Origin: an uncultured Collinsella sp. | GTDB lineage: Bacteria > Actinomycetota > Coriobacteriia > Coriobacteriales > Coriobacteriaceae | Direction: 5' to 3' | Assembly: GCA_958407995.1 (NCBI GenBank) | Contig: CATYJU010000022.1 | Coordinates: forward strand, 1-32,472 | Length of the DNA: 32,472 bases | Part shown: in pieces, positions 17,357 through 25,875 of the stretch | Layout of the letters: each line of letters opens with the position of its first letter | Position numbering within the stretch: the stretch's first letter is position 1 | Program-made: the position numbers and the translations under genes | Notes under the pieces: model-generated | The model's input: only the letters and a program-made list of their open reading frames with translations | Database searches by the model: none | Told to the model about the DNA's origin: nothing

Positions 17357-18337
17357 ATGACAAAGATGGACATATTGCCGATTCTCTATCTCGTGGTTCC
17401 TTGTTATAACGAGGAGAGCGTTTTGCGGGAAACCTCTAAAAGGCTTTTTGAGAAGTTTTCCACTTTAGTAAAATTGTCTCAGATTAATGCGAACAGTAAG
17501 GTTTTGTTAGTTGACGATGGGTCATCCGATAAGACTTGGGAGATCATCGAAAGTCTTCATCAGTCTAATTCCTTATTCTGTGGACTTAAGCTCTCTAGGA
17601 ATTGTGGCCATCAGAAGGCTTTACTTTCTGGGTTACACAAGGCAGCGGAGTTTGCTGATTTAATAGCATCGATGGACGCTGATTTACAAGATGATATCAA
17701 TGCGCTTGATGAAATGGTTTCAAGAGCTCGCGAAGGCTATGAAGTTGTATATGGTGTACGAAATGATCGTTCTAGCGATTCCTTTCTAAAACGTTTTACC
17801 GCACAGTCTTTTTATCGCTTACAGTCTTCGTTGGGTGTCGATGCTGTTTATAACCATGCTGACTATAGATTGATGTCCAAGCGTGCTGTTCTTGCATTGT
17901 CTCAATTCCGTGAGGTTAATCTATTTCTTCGTGGTTTGGTTCCTTTAGTTGGTTTCAAATCTTGCTGCGTGTATTATTCGCGAGGGAAACGGTTTGCCGG
18001 CAAATCTAAATACACGCTCGGTAAAATGCTGTCATTTGCTTTTGAAGGTATAACGTCTTTTAGTACTAAACCGATTAGGATAATTACTCTCACCGGTTTA
18101 ATCATTTCTATTTTTAGTTTATTTGCACTTGTATATCTTTTAATTGGTCATTTTATTGGCGATGTACAAGTTGGCTGGACAAGCATTATTATGTCAATTT
18201 GGTGTCTTGGCGGACTTCAACTTTTGGCTTTGGGTGTCATCGGCGAGTACGTTGGAAAGACTTATATGGAGACGAAGCATCGTCCTCGCTATTTTATTGA
18301 GGAATTTTTGTCCGATAAGGAGGACAAGGATGCCTAA
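17357..18337 (+). CDS. GtrB-like polyprenyl-phosphate glycosyltransferase (GT2 with C-terminal membrane segments), 326 aa
   Basis: Makes an undecaprenyl-phosphate-linked sugar at the inner face of the membrane, to be flipped by GtrA. Seen: YLVVPCYNEESVL at the N-terminus, LLVDDGSSDKTWEII, LSRNCGHQKALLSGL, SMDADLQDD (metal-binding DAD), VYGVRNDRSSDSF, KRFTAQSFYRL and FAGKSKYTLGKM, all typical of GtrB/DPM1-like proteins. Two membrane segments follow at about 235-260 and 275-300. An ATG at 17357 with AGGTG 5 nt before it is preferred; a GTG at 17342 overlapping the gtrA stop would add five residues and cannot be excluded. It overlaps the next gene by 8 nt, so the operon is tightly coupled. Confidence 0.9.
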   Translation: MTKMDILPILYLVVPCYNEESVLRETSKRLFEKFSTLVKLSQINANSKVLLVDDGSSDKTWEIIESLHQSNSLFCGLKLSRNCGHQKALLSGLHKAAEFADLIASMDADLQDDINALDEMVSRAREGYEVVYGVRNDRSSDSFLKRFTAQSFYRLQSSLGVDAVYNHADYRLMSKRAVLALSQFREVNLFLRGLVPLVGFKSCCVYYSRGKRFAGKSKYTLGKMLSFAFEGITSFSTKPIRIITLTGLIISIFSLFALVYLLIGHFIGDVQVGWTSIIMSIWCLGGLQLLALGVIGEYVGKTYMETKHRPRYFIEEFLSDKEDKDA

Positions 18338-19145
18338 AGTTAGTGTGTTGATGCCTTGTTTTAATGGTGCTAAGTACATTTTGAAGGCAATTGATTCGGT
18401 GTTAAGCCAGTCTTTCCGCGATTTCGAATTATTAATTTTCGATGATCAGTCAACTGATGGAACATTTGAGATTGTTTCCAAGCTAACGGATTCTCGAATT
18501 AAGGTATTTAGAAACGCCAGTAATCTCGGTCTTGTTGGAAACTGGAATAATGCCATTGAGAAATCTTCTGGCGAGTATATTCATTTCCTCTTTCAGGATG
18601 ATATTTTGTTACCCGGGGCTCTTGAGTCTGAGGTTGCAGCACTGGATGCTAATCCAAAGTGCTCCCTCTGCTTCAGCGCTTCATGTGTTATTGACTCGAA
18701 TGGTGCCATTACAATGAAGAGGAGACCTTTTAAGCGGGATATGGTTTTAAAAGGCTCTGATTTTGCCCGCAAGACATTTCGAACTCATAATATCTATGGA
18801 GAGCCTTCTAATGTCATGTTTCGTAGAGATTGCTGGCAAAAGGTTGGACCCTTTAATGACTCTTTGTGTTACTCCCCTGATTGGGAGTATTGGATTCGTC
18901 TATCACTTAATAGTGATGTCTGCTATCTAGACTCAATTTATTCCTATTTTAGAGTGTGCAACGAATCTACTACGAACTCACTTTTTAAGGATAAAAAAGA
19001 GCAATTGAAACGCGATGAGTTTGATTTTGTGCGAGCAATCTGTTCACTCGATGGTATCAATATATCGTCGGTTGATTTAACCGCTCGTAAATTGTCGCTC
19101 TCAATCAGGAACATTGCTAAACGGATTTATTTTTCCGTTCACTGA
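18330..19145 (+). CDS. Family 2 glycosyltransferase, 271 aa
   Basis: A soluble GT2 enzyme. Seen: MPKVSVLMPCFNGAKYI, the block FDDQSTDGTFEIV at about residue 35, NLGLVGNWNNAI, and FLFQDDILLPGAL, where QDD takes the place of the metal-binding DxD. SPDWEYWIRLS at about residue 185 matches the downstream acidic/base region common in rhamnosyl- and other GT2 enzymes. AGGAGG at 18317 lies 7 nt before the ATG, which overlaps the stop of the GtrB-like gene by 8 nt; the open frame reaches farther upstream but without a comparable ribosome site. It is the last AT-rich gene; rmlA follows after 16 nt. It may use dTDP-rhamnose made by the next genes, which is an inference from position. Confidence 0.88.
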   Translation: MPKVSVLMPCFNGAKYILKAIDSVLSQSFRDFELLIFDDQSTDGTFEIVSKLTDSRIKVFRNASNLGLVGNWNNAIEKSSGEYIHFLFQDDILLPGALESEVAALDANPKCSLCFSASCVIDSNGAITMKRRPFKRDMVLKGSDFARKTFRTHNIYGEPSNVMFRRDCWQKVGPFNDSLCYSPDWEYWIRLSLNSDVCYLDSIYSYFRVCNESTTNSLFKDKKEQLKRDEFDFVRAICSLDGINISSVDLTARKLSLSIRNIAKRIYFSVH

Positions 19146-19161
19146 CTTTGGAAGTGATTGA

Positions 19162-20061
19162 ATGAAAGGCATCATCCTCGCCGGCGGGTCCGGCACGCGC
19201 CTGTACCCGCTCACGCTCGTGACCTCCAAGCAGCTGCTGCCGGTCTACGACAAGCCCATGATCTACTACCCGCTCAGCACGCTCATGCTGGCGGGCATCC
19301 GCGACATCCTGGTCATCTCCACGCCGACGGACCTCCCCAACTTCGAGCGCCTGCTCGGGGACGGCTCGCGCTACGGCGTGAACCTCTCCTACGCCGAGCA
19401 GCCGAGCCCGGACGGCCTGGCCCAGGCCTTCACCATCGGCGAGGACTTCATCGCCGGCGAGCCGTGCGCCCTGGTGCTCGGCGACAACATCTTCTACGGC
19501 AACGGCCTGTCGCGCCACCTGACGCGCGCCGTCCAGAACGCCGAGTCGGGCCGCGCCACGGTCTTCGGCTACCACGTGGACGACCCCGAGCGCTTCGGCG
19601 TCGTGGAGTTCGACGGCGAGGGCAGGGCCGTCTCCATCGAGGAGAAGCCCGCCGAGCCCAAGAGCTCCTACGCCGTCACCGGCCTGTACTTCTACCCGGG
19701 CGACGTGGCCGCCAAGGCCCATAGGGTCGAGCCCTCGGCCCGCGGCGAGCTGGAGATCACCGACCTCAACCGGATGTACCTGGAGGAGGGGACGCTGTCC
19801 GTCGTGACCCTCGGCCGCGGCTACGCCTGGCTGGACACCGGCACCATGGAGAGCCTGCACGAGGCCGCCGAGTTCGTCCGCGCCGTGGAGCACTCCCAGG
19901 ACCTGCCCGTGTCCGTCCCCGAGGAGATCGCCTGGGAGAACGGCTGGATCACCACCGAGGGGCTCAAGCAGGCCGCCGAGGCCTACGGCAAGTCGGTCTA
20001 CGGCCGGCACCTGAAGAAGGTCGCCGCCGGCGAGATCGTCAACAGCCCGCGCGAGTACTAG
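19162..20061 (+). CDS. rmlA: Glucose-1-phosphate thymidylyltransferase RmlA, 299 aa
   Basis: First step of dTDP-L-rhamnose synthesis: joins dTTP and glucose-1-phosphate, releasing pyrophosphate. Seen: the nucleotide-binding start ILAGGSGTRLYPLT, then SKQLLPVYDKPMIYYPLS, the block VLGDNIFYG, the sugar-binding EKPAEPKSSYAVTGLYFY and GRGYAWLDTGT, in the normal family order and at normal length (about 290-300). GC content by rough count of sample lines is 60-70 percent, against about 40 percent in the four genes before it, changing within the 16-nt gap. GAAGTGATTGA precedes the ATG. It heads the run rmlA-rmlB-rmlCD, with gaps of 18 and 13 nt, surely one transcript. Confidence 0.97.
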   Translation: MKGIILAGGSGTRLYPLTLVTSKQLLPVYDKPMIYYPLSTLMLAGIRDILVISTPTDLPNFERLLGDGSRYGVNLSYAEQPSPDGLAQAFTIGEDFIAGEPCALVLGDNIFYGNGLSRHLTRAVQNAESGRATVFGYHVDDPERFGVVEFDGEGRAVSIEEKPAEPKSSYAVTGLYFYPGDVAAKAHRVEPSARGELEITDLNRMYLEEGTLSVVTLGRGYAWLDTGTMESLHEAAEFVRAVEHSQDLPVSVPEEIAWENGWITTEGLKQAAEAYGKSVYGRHLKKVAAGEIVNSPREY

Positions 20062-20079
20062 GAACAAGGAGATTCGAAC

Positions 20080-21102
20080 ATGGCAGAGGAGACCTTCTCC
20101 CCCAAGAACATCATCGTCACGGGCGGCTGCGGCTTCATCGGCAGCAACTTCGTGCACTACGTCGTGGACAACCACCCGGGCGTCCACGTGACCGTCCTGG
20201 ACAAGCTGACCTACGCCGGCAACCCCGAGAACATCGCCGGGCTGCCCTCGGACCGCGTGGAGCTCGTCGTGGGCGACATCTGCGACGCCGGGCTGCTGGA
20301 CAGGCTGGTCCCCGGCCACGACGCCATCGTGCACTACGCCGCCGAGAGCCACAACGACAACTCCATCGCCGACCCCGAGCCGTTCCTGCGCACCAACGTG
20401 GAGGGCACCTTCCGCCTGCTGGAGGCCGTCCGCAAGCACGGCGTCCGCTACCACCACGTCTCCACCGACGAGGTCTACGGCGACCTGGCGCTCGACGACC
20501 CGGCGAAGTTCACCGAGGAGACGCCCTATAAGCCCTGCTCCCCGTACAGCTCGACGAAGGCGTCCTCCGACATGCTCGTGCGCGCCTGGACCCGCACCTA
20601 CGGCCTGCGCACCACGATCTCCAACTGCTCCAACAACTACGGCCCCTACCAGCACGTGGAGAAGTTCATCCCCAGGCAGATCACCAACATCATCGACGGC
20701 GTGCGCCCCAAGCTCTACGGCCGCGGCGAGAACGTCCGCGACTGGATCCACACCGAGGACCACTCCTCGGCCGTCTGGGACATCCTCACGAAGGGCCGCA
20801 CGGGGGAGACCTACCTCATCGGCGCCGACGGCGAGAAGAACAACATCACGGTCCTGCGCATGATACTCACGGCCATGGGCCGCGACCCCGAGGACTTCGA
20901 CTGGGTCGCCGACCGCCCCGGCCACGACCGCCGCTACGCCATCGACAGCACGAAGCTCCAGCGCGAGCTCGGCTGGAGGCCGGCCCACACCGACTTCGCC
21001 GAGGGCCTGAAGCAGACGATCGACTGGTACGTCGAGAACGAGTCCTGGTGGCGCCCGGCCAAGGAGGCCACCGAGGCGCGCTACCGCGCACAGGGCCAGT
21101 AG
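20080..21102 (+). CDS. rmlB: dTDP-glucose 4,6-dehydratase RmlB, 340 aa
   Basis: Second step of the rhamnose pathway: oxidises and dehydrates dTDP-glucose to dTDP-4-keto-6-deoxyglucose. An extended short-chain dehydrogenase. Seen: the NAD-binding motif TGGCGFIGSNFV near the N-terminus, AAESHNDNSI, the catalytic run STDEVYGD with Thr129-Asp130-Glu131, YSSTKAS with Tyr156 and Lys160 (YxxxK), NCSNNYGPYQ and VRDWIHTEDH. The length is normal. AAGGAGA lies 9 nt before the ATG. It shares the GC-rich composition of rmlA and rmlCD. Confidence 0.97.
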   Translation: MAEETFSPKNIIVTGGCGFIGSNFVHYVVDNHPGVHVTVLDKLTYAGNPENIAGLPSDRVELVVGDICDAGLLDRLVPGHDAIVHYAAESHNDNSIADPEPFLRTNVEGTFRLLEAVRKHGVRYHHVSTDEVYGDLALDDPAKFTEETPYKPCSPYSSTKASSDMLVRAWTRTYGLRTTISNCSNNYGPYQHVEKFIPRQITNIIDGVRPKLYGRGENVRDWIHTEDHSSAVWDILTKGRTGETYLIGADGEKNNITVLRMILTAMGRDPEDFDWVADRPGHDRRYAIDSTKLQRELGWRPAHTDFAEGLKQTIDWYVENESWWRPAKEATEARYRAQGQ

Positions 21103-21115
21103 GAGGGGGAGTTAC

Positions 21116-22564
21116 ATGGCAGACATCGCATTCGAGAAGGACCTGACCGTCGCCGAGACCGGCATCGGGGGCCTCAAGGTCGTCGACCTCGCCGTCCACG
21201 GCGACTCGCGCGGCTGGTTCAAGGAGAACTGGCAGCGCGCCAAGATGTGCGCCCTGGGCATCCCGGACCTCAAGGTCGTCCAGAACAACGTCTCCTACAA
21301 CGAGAAGAGGGGCGTCACCCGCGGCATCCACGCCGAGCCCTGGGACAAGTTCATCTCCGTGGCCCGCGGCTCGGTCTTCGGCGCCTGGGTGGACCTGCGC
21401 GAGGGCAGCGAGACCTTCGGCAGGGTGTTCACCTGCACACTGGACCCGAGCAAGGCCATCTACGTCCCGCGCGGCGTGGGCAACTCCTTCCAGGCGCTCG
21501 AGGACGGCACCGCCTACACCTACCTGGTGGACGCCCACTGGTCGCTGGAGCTCAAGAGGACCTACACCTTCGTTAACCTCGCCGACCCCGAGCTCGCCAT
21601 CCAGTGGCCCATCCCGCTGGAGGAGGCCACCGTCTCCGAGGCCGACCTCAACCACCCGATGCTCAGGGACGTCGTCCCCATGGCGCCCAAGAGGACGCTC
21701 GTCACCGGCTGCAACGGCCAGCTGGGCCGCGCGGTGCGCGCGCTCGCCGGGGAGCGCGGCGTGGCCAAGGACTTCGACTTCTGCGACATCGACACCTTCG
21801 ACATGTCCGACCCGGACGCCTACTCCAAGTACGACTGGTCGCTCTACGGCACCGTGATCAACTGCGGCGCCTACACGGCCGTGGACAGGGCGGAGACCCC
21901 CGAGGGCCGCGCGACCGCCTGGAAGGCCAACGCGACCGGCCCGGCCCTGCTCGCCCGCACATGCTCTGATCACGGGATCACCCTCGTCCACGTGTCCTCC
22001 GACTACGTCTTCGACGGCACGGCCGAGGTCCATACCGAGGTCGAGCCCCTCAGCCCGCTTTCCGTCTACGGCCAGACCAAGGCCGCCGGCGACATCGCCG
22101 TGGCCGGCTGCCCGCGCCACTACATCATGCGCAGCTCCTGGGTCATCGGCGAGGGCCGCAACTTCGTGAAGACCATGAAGGGGCTGTCCGACCGCGTCGC
22201 CGACCCCGACGACAAACTCACGCAGGTCACGGTCGTCGACGACCAGCTGGGCCGCCTGACCTTCACGCGCGACATGGCCGCCGCCATCTTCCACGTGCTG
22301 GGGACGCACGCCCCCTACGGCACCTATAACTGCACCGGCTCCGGTGCGGTCAAGTCCTGGGCCGACATCGCCCGCGCCGTCTTCGAGGCAGCCAACGGCA
22401 ACGGGGAGAAGGTCGTGCCGGTCAGCACTGCCGACTACTACGCCGGCGCCGTCGGCCCCATCGCCCCGCGCCCGGTCCACTCCGCGCTCGACCTTTCCAG
22501 GCTCGAGTCGGTCGGGTTCCACATGCCCGACTGGGAGGAAGAGCTAAAACTTCATTTTGATTAG
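21116..22564 (+). CDS. rmlCD: Fused dTDP-4-dehydrorhamnose 3,5-epimerase / reductase (RmlC-RmlD), 482 aa
   Basis: Performs the last two rhamnose steps in one chain. Residues about 10-185 are the RmlC epimerase (double-stranded beta helix): DSRGWFKENW, NNVSYNEKRGVTRGIH with the catalytic His72, and a variant YVPRGVGNSF where classic RmlC has PxGFAHGF. Residues about 195-482 are the RmlD reductase: TGCNGQLG (NADPH site, from residue 197), NCGAYTAVD, HVSSDYVFDG, and Tyr318-Gly-Gln-Thr-Lys322 (YxxxK). Such fusions are known in several actinobacteria. AGGAGGGGG precedes the ATG by about 7 nt. GC falls sharply in the last 30 nt, at about 22536, which marks the end of the GC-rich block. No terminator with a T tract follows. 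Confidence 0.95.
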   Translation: MADIAFEKDLTVAETGIGGLKVVDLAVHGDSRGWFKENWQRAKMCALGIPDLKVVQNNVSYNEKRGVTRGIHAEPWDKFISVARGSVFGAWVDLREGSETFGRVFTCTLDPSKAIYVPRGVGNSFQALEDGTAYTYLVDAHWSLELKRTYTFVNLADPELAIQWPIPLEEATVSEADLNHPMLRDVVPMAPKRTLVTGCNGQLGRAVRALAGERGVAKDFDFCDIDTFDMSDPDAYSKYDWSLYGTVINCGAYTAVDRAETPEGRATAWKANATGPALLARTCSDHGITLVHVSSDYVFDGTAEVHTEVEPLSPLSVYGQTKAAGDIAVAGCPRHYIMRSSWVIGEGRNFVKTMKGLSDRVADPDDKLTQVTVVDDQLGRLTFTRDMAAAIFHVLGTHAPYGTYNCTGSGAVKSWADIARAVFEAANGNGEKVVPVSTADYYAGAVGPIAPRPVHSALDLSRLESVGFHMPDWEEELKLHFD

Positions 22565-22576
22565 ATGCCTTTAGTA

Positions 22577-22629
22577 CATTGTTTGCATTCTTAAAATCAG
22601 TGAGAATGCAAACAATGCCATGGGCATTT
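22577..22629. repeat. Inverted repeats between rmlCD and the first GlfT2-like gene
   Basis: A perfect 15-bp inverted repeat (CATTGTTTGCATTCT at 22577-22591 and AGAATGCAAACAATG at 22603-22617, 11-nt spacer) is overlapped by the small palindrome AATGCC-ATG-GGCATT at 22615-22629. There is no T tract, so it is either a weak terminator or attenuator, or a protein-binding site. Confidence 0.75.
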
Positions 22630-22675
22630 ATGCCATTTTGCCAAGTTGCACCAGGAATTTTTTGGATGGTTTTCA

Positions 22676-24556
22676 ATGCATTTTAAACTTGCAAATTTGA
22701 TTTTTAACGGATCTGATGCGATGTTGCAGTATCCATTGCTTTGCTATAGGGCAACGGAGGGTCTTGTTATTCCAACTTCGAATGGCGCTATTGAAATCAT
22801 GAAATCGACCAATGTTGATTTCACAACATATTTTAATGCGCTATCCATTTATAAGTGGCGAAAATACACTACTGCAAAGGCGTTTTATCTTCATATCGAG
22901 TATTGCGGCTCCGCCTTAACGCTTCAGCAGACGTATGCAAATAATTATTCTTGGATTCCTTCTACAATTGATGGCTCTGCGGTTAGTTTGCAACGATCCG
23001 ATGAATGGAGTACGGCTGAAATCGAACTCTCCCTTTGTGAGGGAGAGATTCTGCACGCTTTTAATATCAGTACTGAAGGCCCTGTTAATATTCGGAATGC
23101 GTATTATTATTGCGATTGTGAAGAACTGGATATTCATCCAGTTGAGCTAGCGCTTGCAACTACTACGTTTAAAAAAGAAGACTATATTGTCCGTAACGTA
23201 TCTCTTTTACAAAAGAACATTATTGATTCTGATGAAGAGATTGCTGATCATTTCCACGTACACATTATTGATAATGGCCGTTCGCTGAATAGTGCAAACC
23301 TGGATTCATCGCGTGTTACTGTTCATCCAAATCCTAATGTCGGCGGGTCTGGTGGTTTTGCTCGGGGGATGATTGAGTCACTTGAGCAGAATCCTAAAGC
23401 GACTCATGTTCTCCTGATGGACGATGATGTCGAGGTTCTTCCCGAGAGTTTTATCCGCACTTTCAACCTGCTCTCTCTTCTCAAAGAAGAATATGCTGAG
23501 GCCTTTTTATCGGGTGCCATGATGAGCTTGGAAGAGCCCAATTTGCGTACCGAGGATTTAGGGTTCTTTACTGCTAAGGGAACTTTTTCTCCCCTTAAGC
23601 CTGCAGGCTATATGACCTCACTTCATGATGTCGTTGAGACCGAGATATATAAGGCCCCAACTGGCCTTTATGAGGACACTGCCCAACAGTATGCTGGCTG
23701 GTGGTATTGCGTTATACCTACCGCAACGATTGAACGTGAGGGGTTGCCCTTGCCCTTATTTGTTCGTTCTGATGATGCTGAGTATGCGCTTCGTTGCAAA
23801 CCCAAGTTCATGTCCATGAATGGTATTTGCGTTTGGCATAATTCCTTTAAGTTTAAGTATAGTGCTGCCGTGGAGCGTTATCAGGTAAGCCGAAATACGC
23901 TAATCAGTCAGGCGACAACTGGCGCTGCGCCTCTCTCTGATTTTCTTTATGAGATTCGTCGTGAAGTTGAGCTCGACTTGAAGAAATTTAATTACGATGA
24001 AGCTGCTCTTGCCGTAAAAGGTCTTGAAGATTTTTTGAGAGGTCCGGAGTGGATTTCTCATCCTGTCGCTGAATCCCGTTTTATGGCGGCAAATCGTGAA
24101 AGGGAACAATTGATTCCCATCGAGCAGCTCATCCCTCAGGCACAAGAATTGGGTGTCGACTTGACGCAACTGACTTTTGGCAATTTGAGCCTTGGGGGCG
24201 ACAGGTCTAGGCTGCAGGCATTTAAGGATTATCTGACCATTAATGGCCACCGTTTTGTTAACGACTCCGCTAAACGTAACGGTAGGGTTGCTGTTATTGA
24301 TGCTGCGGGATGGGTTTATCCCGCAGGTAAAATCAGGGATGTTGACACGCTTATTGTGGTAGATATGCCTAATAAAAAGGGTGCCATTAGACATATGGAT
24401 AAGAAGCGATTCAAAGAGGTTTGGAGTCGTTTTCGTAAAGCCGAGAAGGAATTCAAGCGAAACAAAGATAAGATTTATACCGAATACGCTTCGTATAGAG
24501 ATATCTTTACTTCGATCGATTTCTGGAAACAGTATTTGAAAGAGGCGTCGGAGTAG
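22676..24556 (+). CDS. GlfT2-like galactofuranosyltransferase, 626 aa
   Basis: A GT2 enzyme of the GlfT2 type, which polymerises galactofuranose from UDP-Galf onto a lipid-linked acceptor on the cytoplasmic face of the membrane. Seen: a beta-rich N-terminal domain to about 150, ALATTTFKKEDYI, HIIDNGRSL, NPNVGGSGGFARGM (the NxGGxGGFxRG block of GlfT2), the metal-binding triad Asp249-Asp250-Asp251 in LLMDDDVEV, GWWYC, Asp367 in RSDDAEYALR and His388 in CVWHNS. These align in order and rough spacing with the DDD, catalytic Asp and His of the mycobacterial enzyme. The C-terminal region is helical. I start it at the second ATG because the paralog at 25876 begins the same way (M-x-FKLAN); an upstream TTG is less likely. 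A terminator follows. Confidence 0.88.
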   Translation: MHFKLANLIFNGSDAMLQYPLLCYRATEGLVIPTSNGAIEIMKSTNVDFTTYFNALSIYKWRKYTTAKAFYLHIEYCGSALTLQQTYANNYSWIPSTIDGSAVSLQRSDEWSTAEIELSLCEGEILHAFNISTEGPVNIRNAYYYCDCEELDIHPVELALATTTFKKEDYIVRNVSLLQKNIIDSDEEIADHFHVHIIDNGRSLNSANLDSSRVTVHPNPNVGGSGGFARGMIESLEQNPKATHVLLMDDDVEVLPESFIRTFNLLSLLKEEYAEAFLSGAMMSLEEPNLRTEDLGFFTAKGTFSPLKPAGYMTSLHDVVETEIYKAPTGLYEDTAQQYAGWWYCVIPTATIEREGLPLPLFVRSDDAEYALRCKPKFMSMNGICVWHNSFKFKYSAAVERYQVSRNTLISQATTGAAPLSDFLYEIRREVELDLKKFNYDEAALAVKGLEDFLRGPEWISHPVAESRFMAANREREQLIPIEQLIPQAQELGVDLTQLTFGNLSLGGDRSRLQAFKDYLTINGHRFVNDSAKRNGRVAVIDAAGWVYPAGKIRDVDTLIVVDMPNKKGAIRHMDKKRFKEVWSRFRKAEKEFKRNKDKIYTEYASYRDIFTSIDFWKQYLKEASE

Positions 24557-24564
24557 TCTTCATG

Positions 24565-24600
24565 TGAGTGGGTTTCAAGGTGGGACCCACTCATTCTTTT
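24565..24600 (+). terminator. Rho-independent terminator after the first GlfT2-like gene
   Basis: A stem (TGAGTGGGT / ACCCACTCA) with an 11-nt loop is followed by TTCTTTT, 9 nt after the stop. It implies that the LicD gene is read from its own promoter or by read-through. Confidence 0.85.
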
Positions 24601-24655
24601 GTATCATATGAGTAATTGTGCTTCGTTCATTGTTTGTCGTTGCGAAGGTTAAGCC

Positions 24656-25843
24656 ATGTCCTTGCTTTCTACTATTAAAAAGATCCTCCCTGGCTCATCC
24701 CGATCGTTGCATGCTATGCATGAGGATATGGACCGTCGTTTTGACGAGGTTTTCGCCCGTATTGAGCAGGCCGATAACGGTATCAATATGAATATCAATT
24801 ACAAATTCGATACTCGGCTATTTCCAGAAATTGAATTGCTCAAGCAACGCCAACAAAGTCTGTCAGAACAAATGAGGCTTCGCTTTGAATTGTTAGCGCG
24901 ACGTGCGTACCCCGATCTCACCCCTTTTGAGCTCCGTTGCAAAATCTTTGATGCATTGCCCGACGCCGAGGGTGATATTCGATTGATGCAGCAGGCAAAC
25001 GCGGCGTTGATGAGTAAGCTAGACGCGATTTGTGCTGCCAATAATATTCAATACTGGCTTTCTTATGGTTCTCTTGTTGGCACCTTGTCTCGATCGGGTT
25101 TTATTCCTTGGGACGACGATATTGATATCTGCATGCTTAGGTCTGATGTGGATAAGCTCACTGCCGCTTTAAAAGACGACCCTGAATATCAAATCACTCT
25201 TGTATATGACTGGTTTGTAAAGTGCCGTCAAGTTCGCTTTTGTTCAACTAATTCGCTTATACCTTGTTTTGTGGACATTTCGATTTACGACCGTGCGGCC
25301 GAGAATTCCAAGCGCGCGAACGATCGACTTAGGCAACTCAGAATTGAGCTTATGGATTTCTTTGACAAAAATGAACATGAGTTTAGTTTTTGGAAAGATA
25401 ATCCTTGGATGTTTCATCCCGACAGTGGTCTTAGCGTGCAGTGCGGGGATGTTGACTTGGAAGCTCAGAGAACAGTTGTTTCTTCTGCGGAGATTGATCT
25501 TGTCCAGAGCGTATTCGATTCGTTTAACGAAAAGGCTCATGCACTTGGTTTGTTGACCGATGAGCCTCATGGCGATTTTGCATACGCGATCGATAACGTT
25601 TTTGATGCCCCTAAGCGAAAAATAATTTGGGATCGCAACGATATTCTTCCCGTAAGAAAGCATCCGTTTGGCGGTTTCTCTTTTTCGGTTCCTGCGAAAG
25701 CGGAAAAGGTCGCTGACGCCTGTTATCCTGGATGGCCTTACATGCCTATGGACATCTGCGGGCATGATCATTTTGCAAAGGATGTTTTGTCTGATCCTGA
25801 TGTTCGCTCAGCGATGGCAAAGTTTGTCGTCGAATGTAATTAG
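24656..25843 (+). CDS. LicD-family phosphotransferase, 395 aa
   Basis: LicD proteins attach phosphocholine or other phospho-groups to surface glycans. Seen: a predicted coiled, charged N-terminal region (residues about 1-110), then the LicD core: YWLSYGSLVGTLSRSGFIPWDDDIDICM at about residues 140-166, in which Gly-Ser and the Asp-Asp-Asp-x-Asp cluster are the nucleotidyltransferase-like metal site, followed by CFVDISIYD and, near the end, FGGFSFSVP and CYPGWPYMPM. Length is a little above the family's usual 250-300 because of the N-terminal extension. GAAGG lies 7 nt before the ATG. It sits between two galactofuranosyltransferase genes, so the galactofuran is the obvious acceptor, but the donor group cannot be told. 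Confidence 0.88.
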   Translation: MSLLSTIKKILPGSSRSLHAMHEDMDRRFDEVFARIEQADNGINMNINYKFDTRLFPEIELLKQRQQSLSEQMRLRFELLARRAYPDLTPFELRCKIFDALPDAEGDIRLMQQANAALMSKLDAICAANNIQYWLSYGSLVGTLSRSGFIPWDDDIDICMLRSDVDKLTAALKDDPEYQITLVYDWFVKCRQVRFCSTNSLIPCFVDISIYDRAAENSKRANDRLRQLRIELMDFFDKNEHEFSFWKDNPWMFHPDSGLSVQCGDVDLEAQRTVVSSAEIDLVQSVFDSFNEKAHALGLLTDEPHGDFAYAIDNVFDAPKRKIIWDRNDILPVRKHPFGGFSFSVPAKAEKVADACYPGWPYMPMDICGHDHFAKDVLSDPDVRSAMAKFVVECN

Positions 25844-25875
25844 TAGTTACAACGGCTTTGATTAAGGTATTTGAA

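Noticed and set aside
18144..18329. N-terminal extension of the GT2 gene
   Set aside because: It overlaps the membrane tail of the upstream gene in another frame; AGGAGG and the family start point to 18330.
24656..25843. LicD gene as a plain nucleotidyltransferase of toxin-antitoxin type
   Set aside because: The LicD-specific context (YGSLVGTLSRSGFIPWDDDID) and glycan neighbours fit LicD better.
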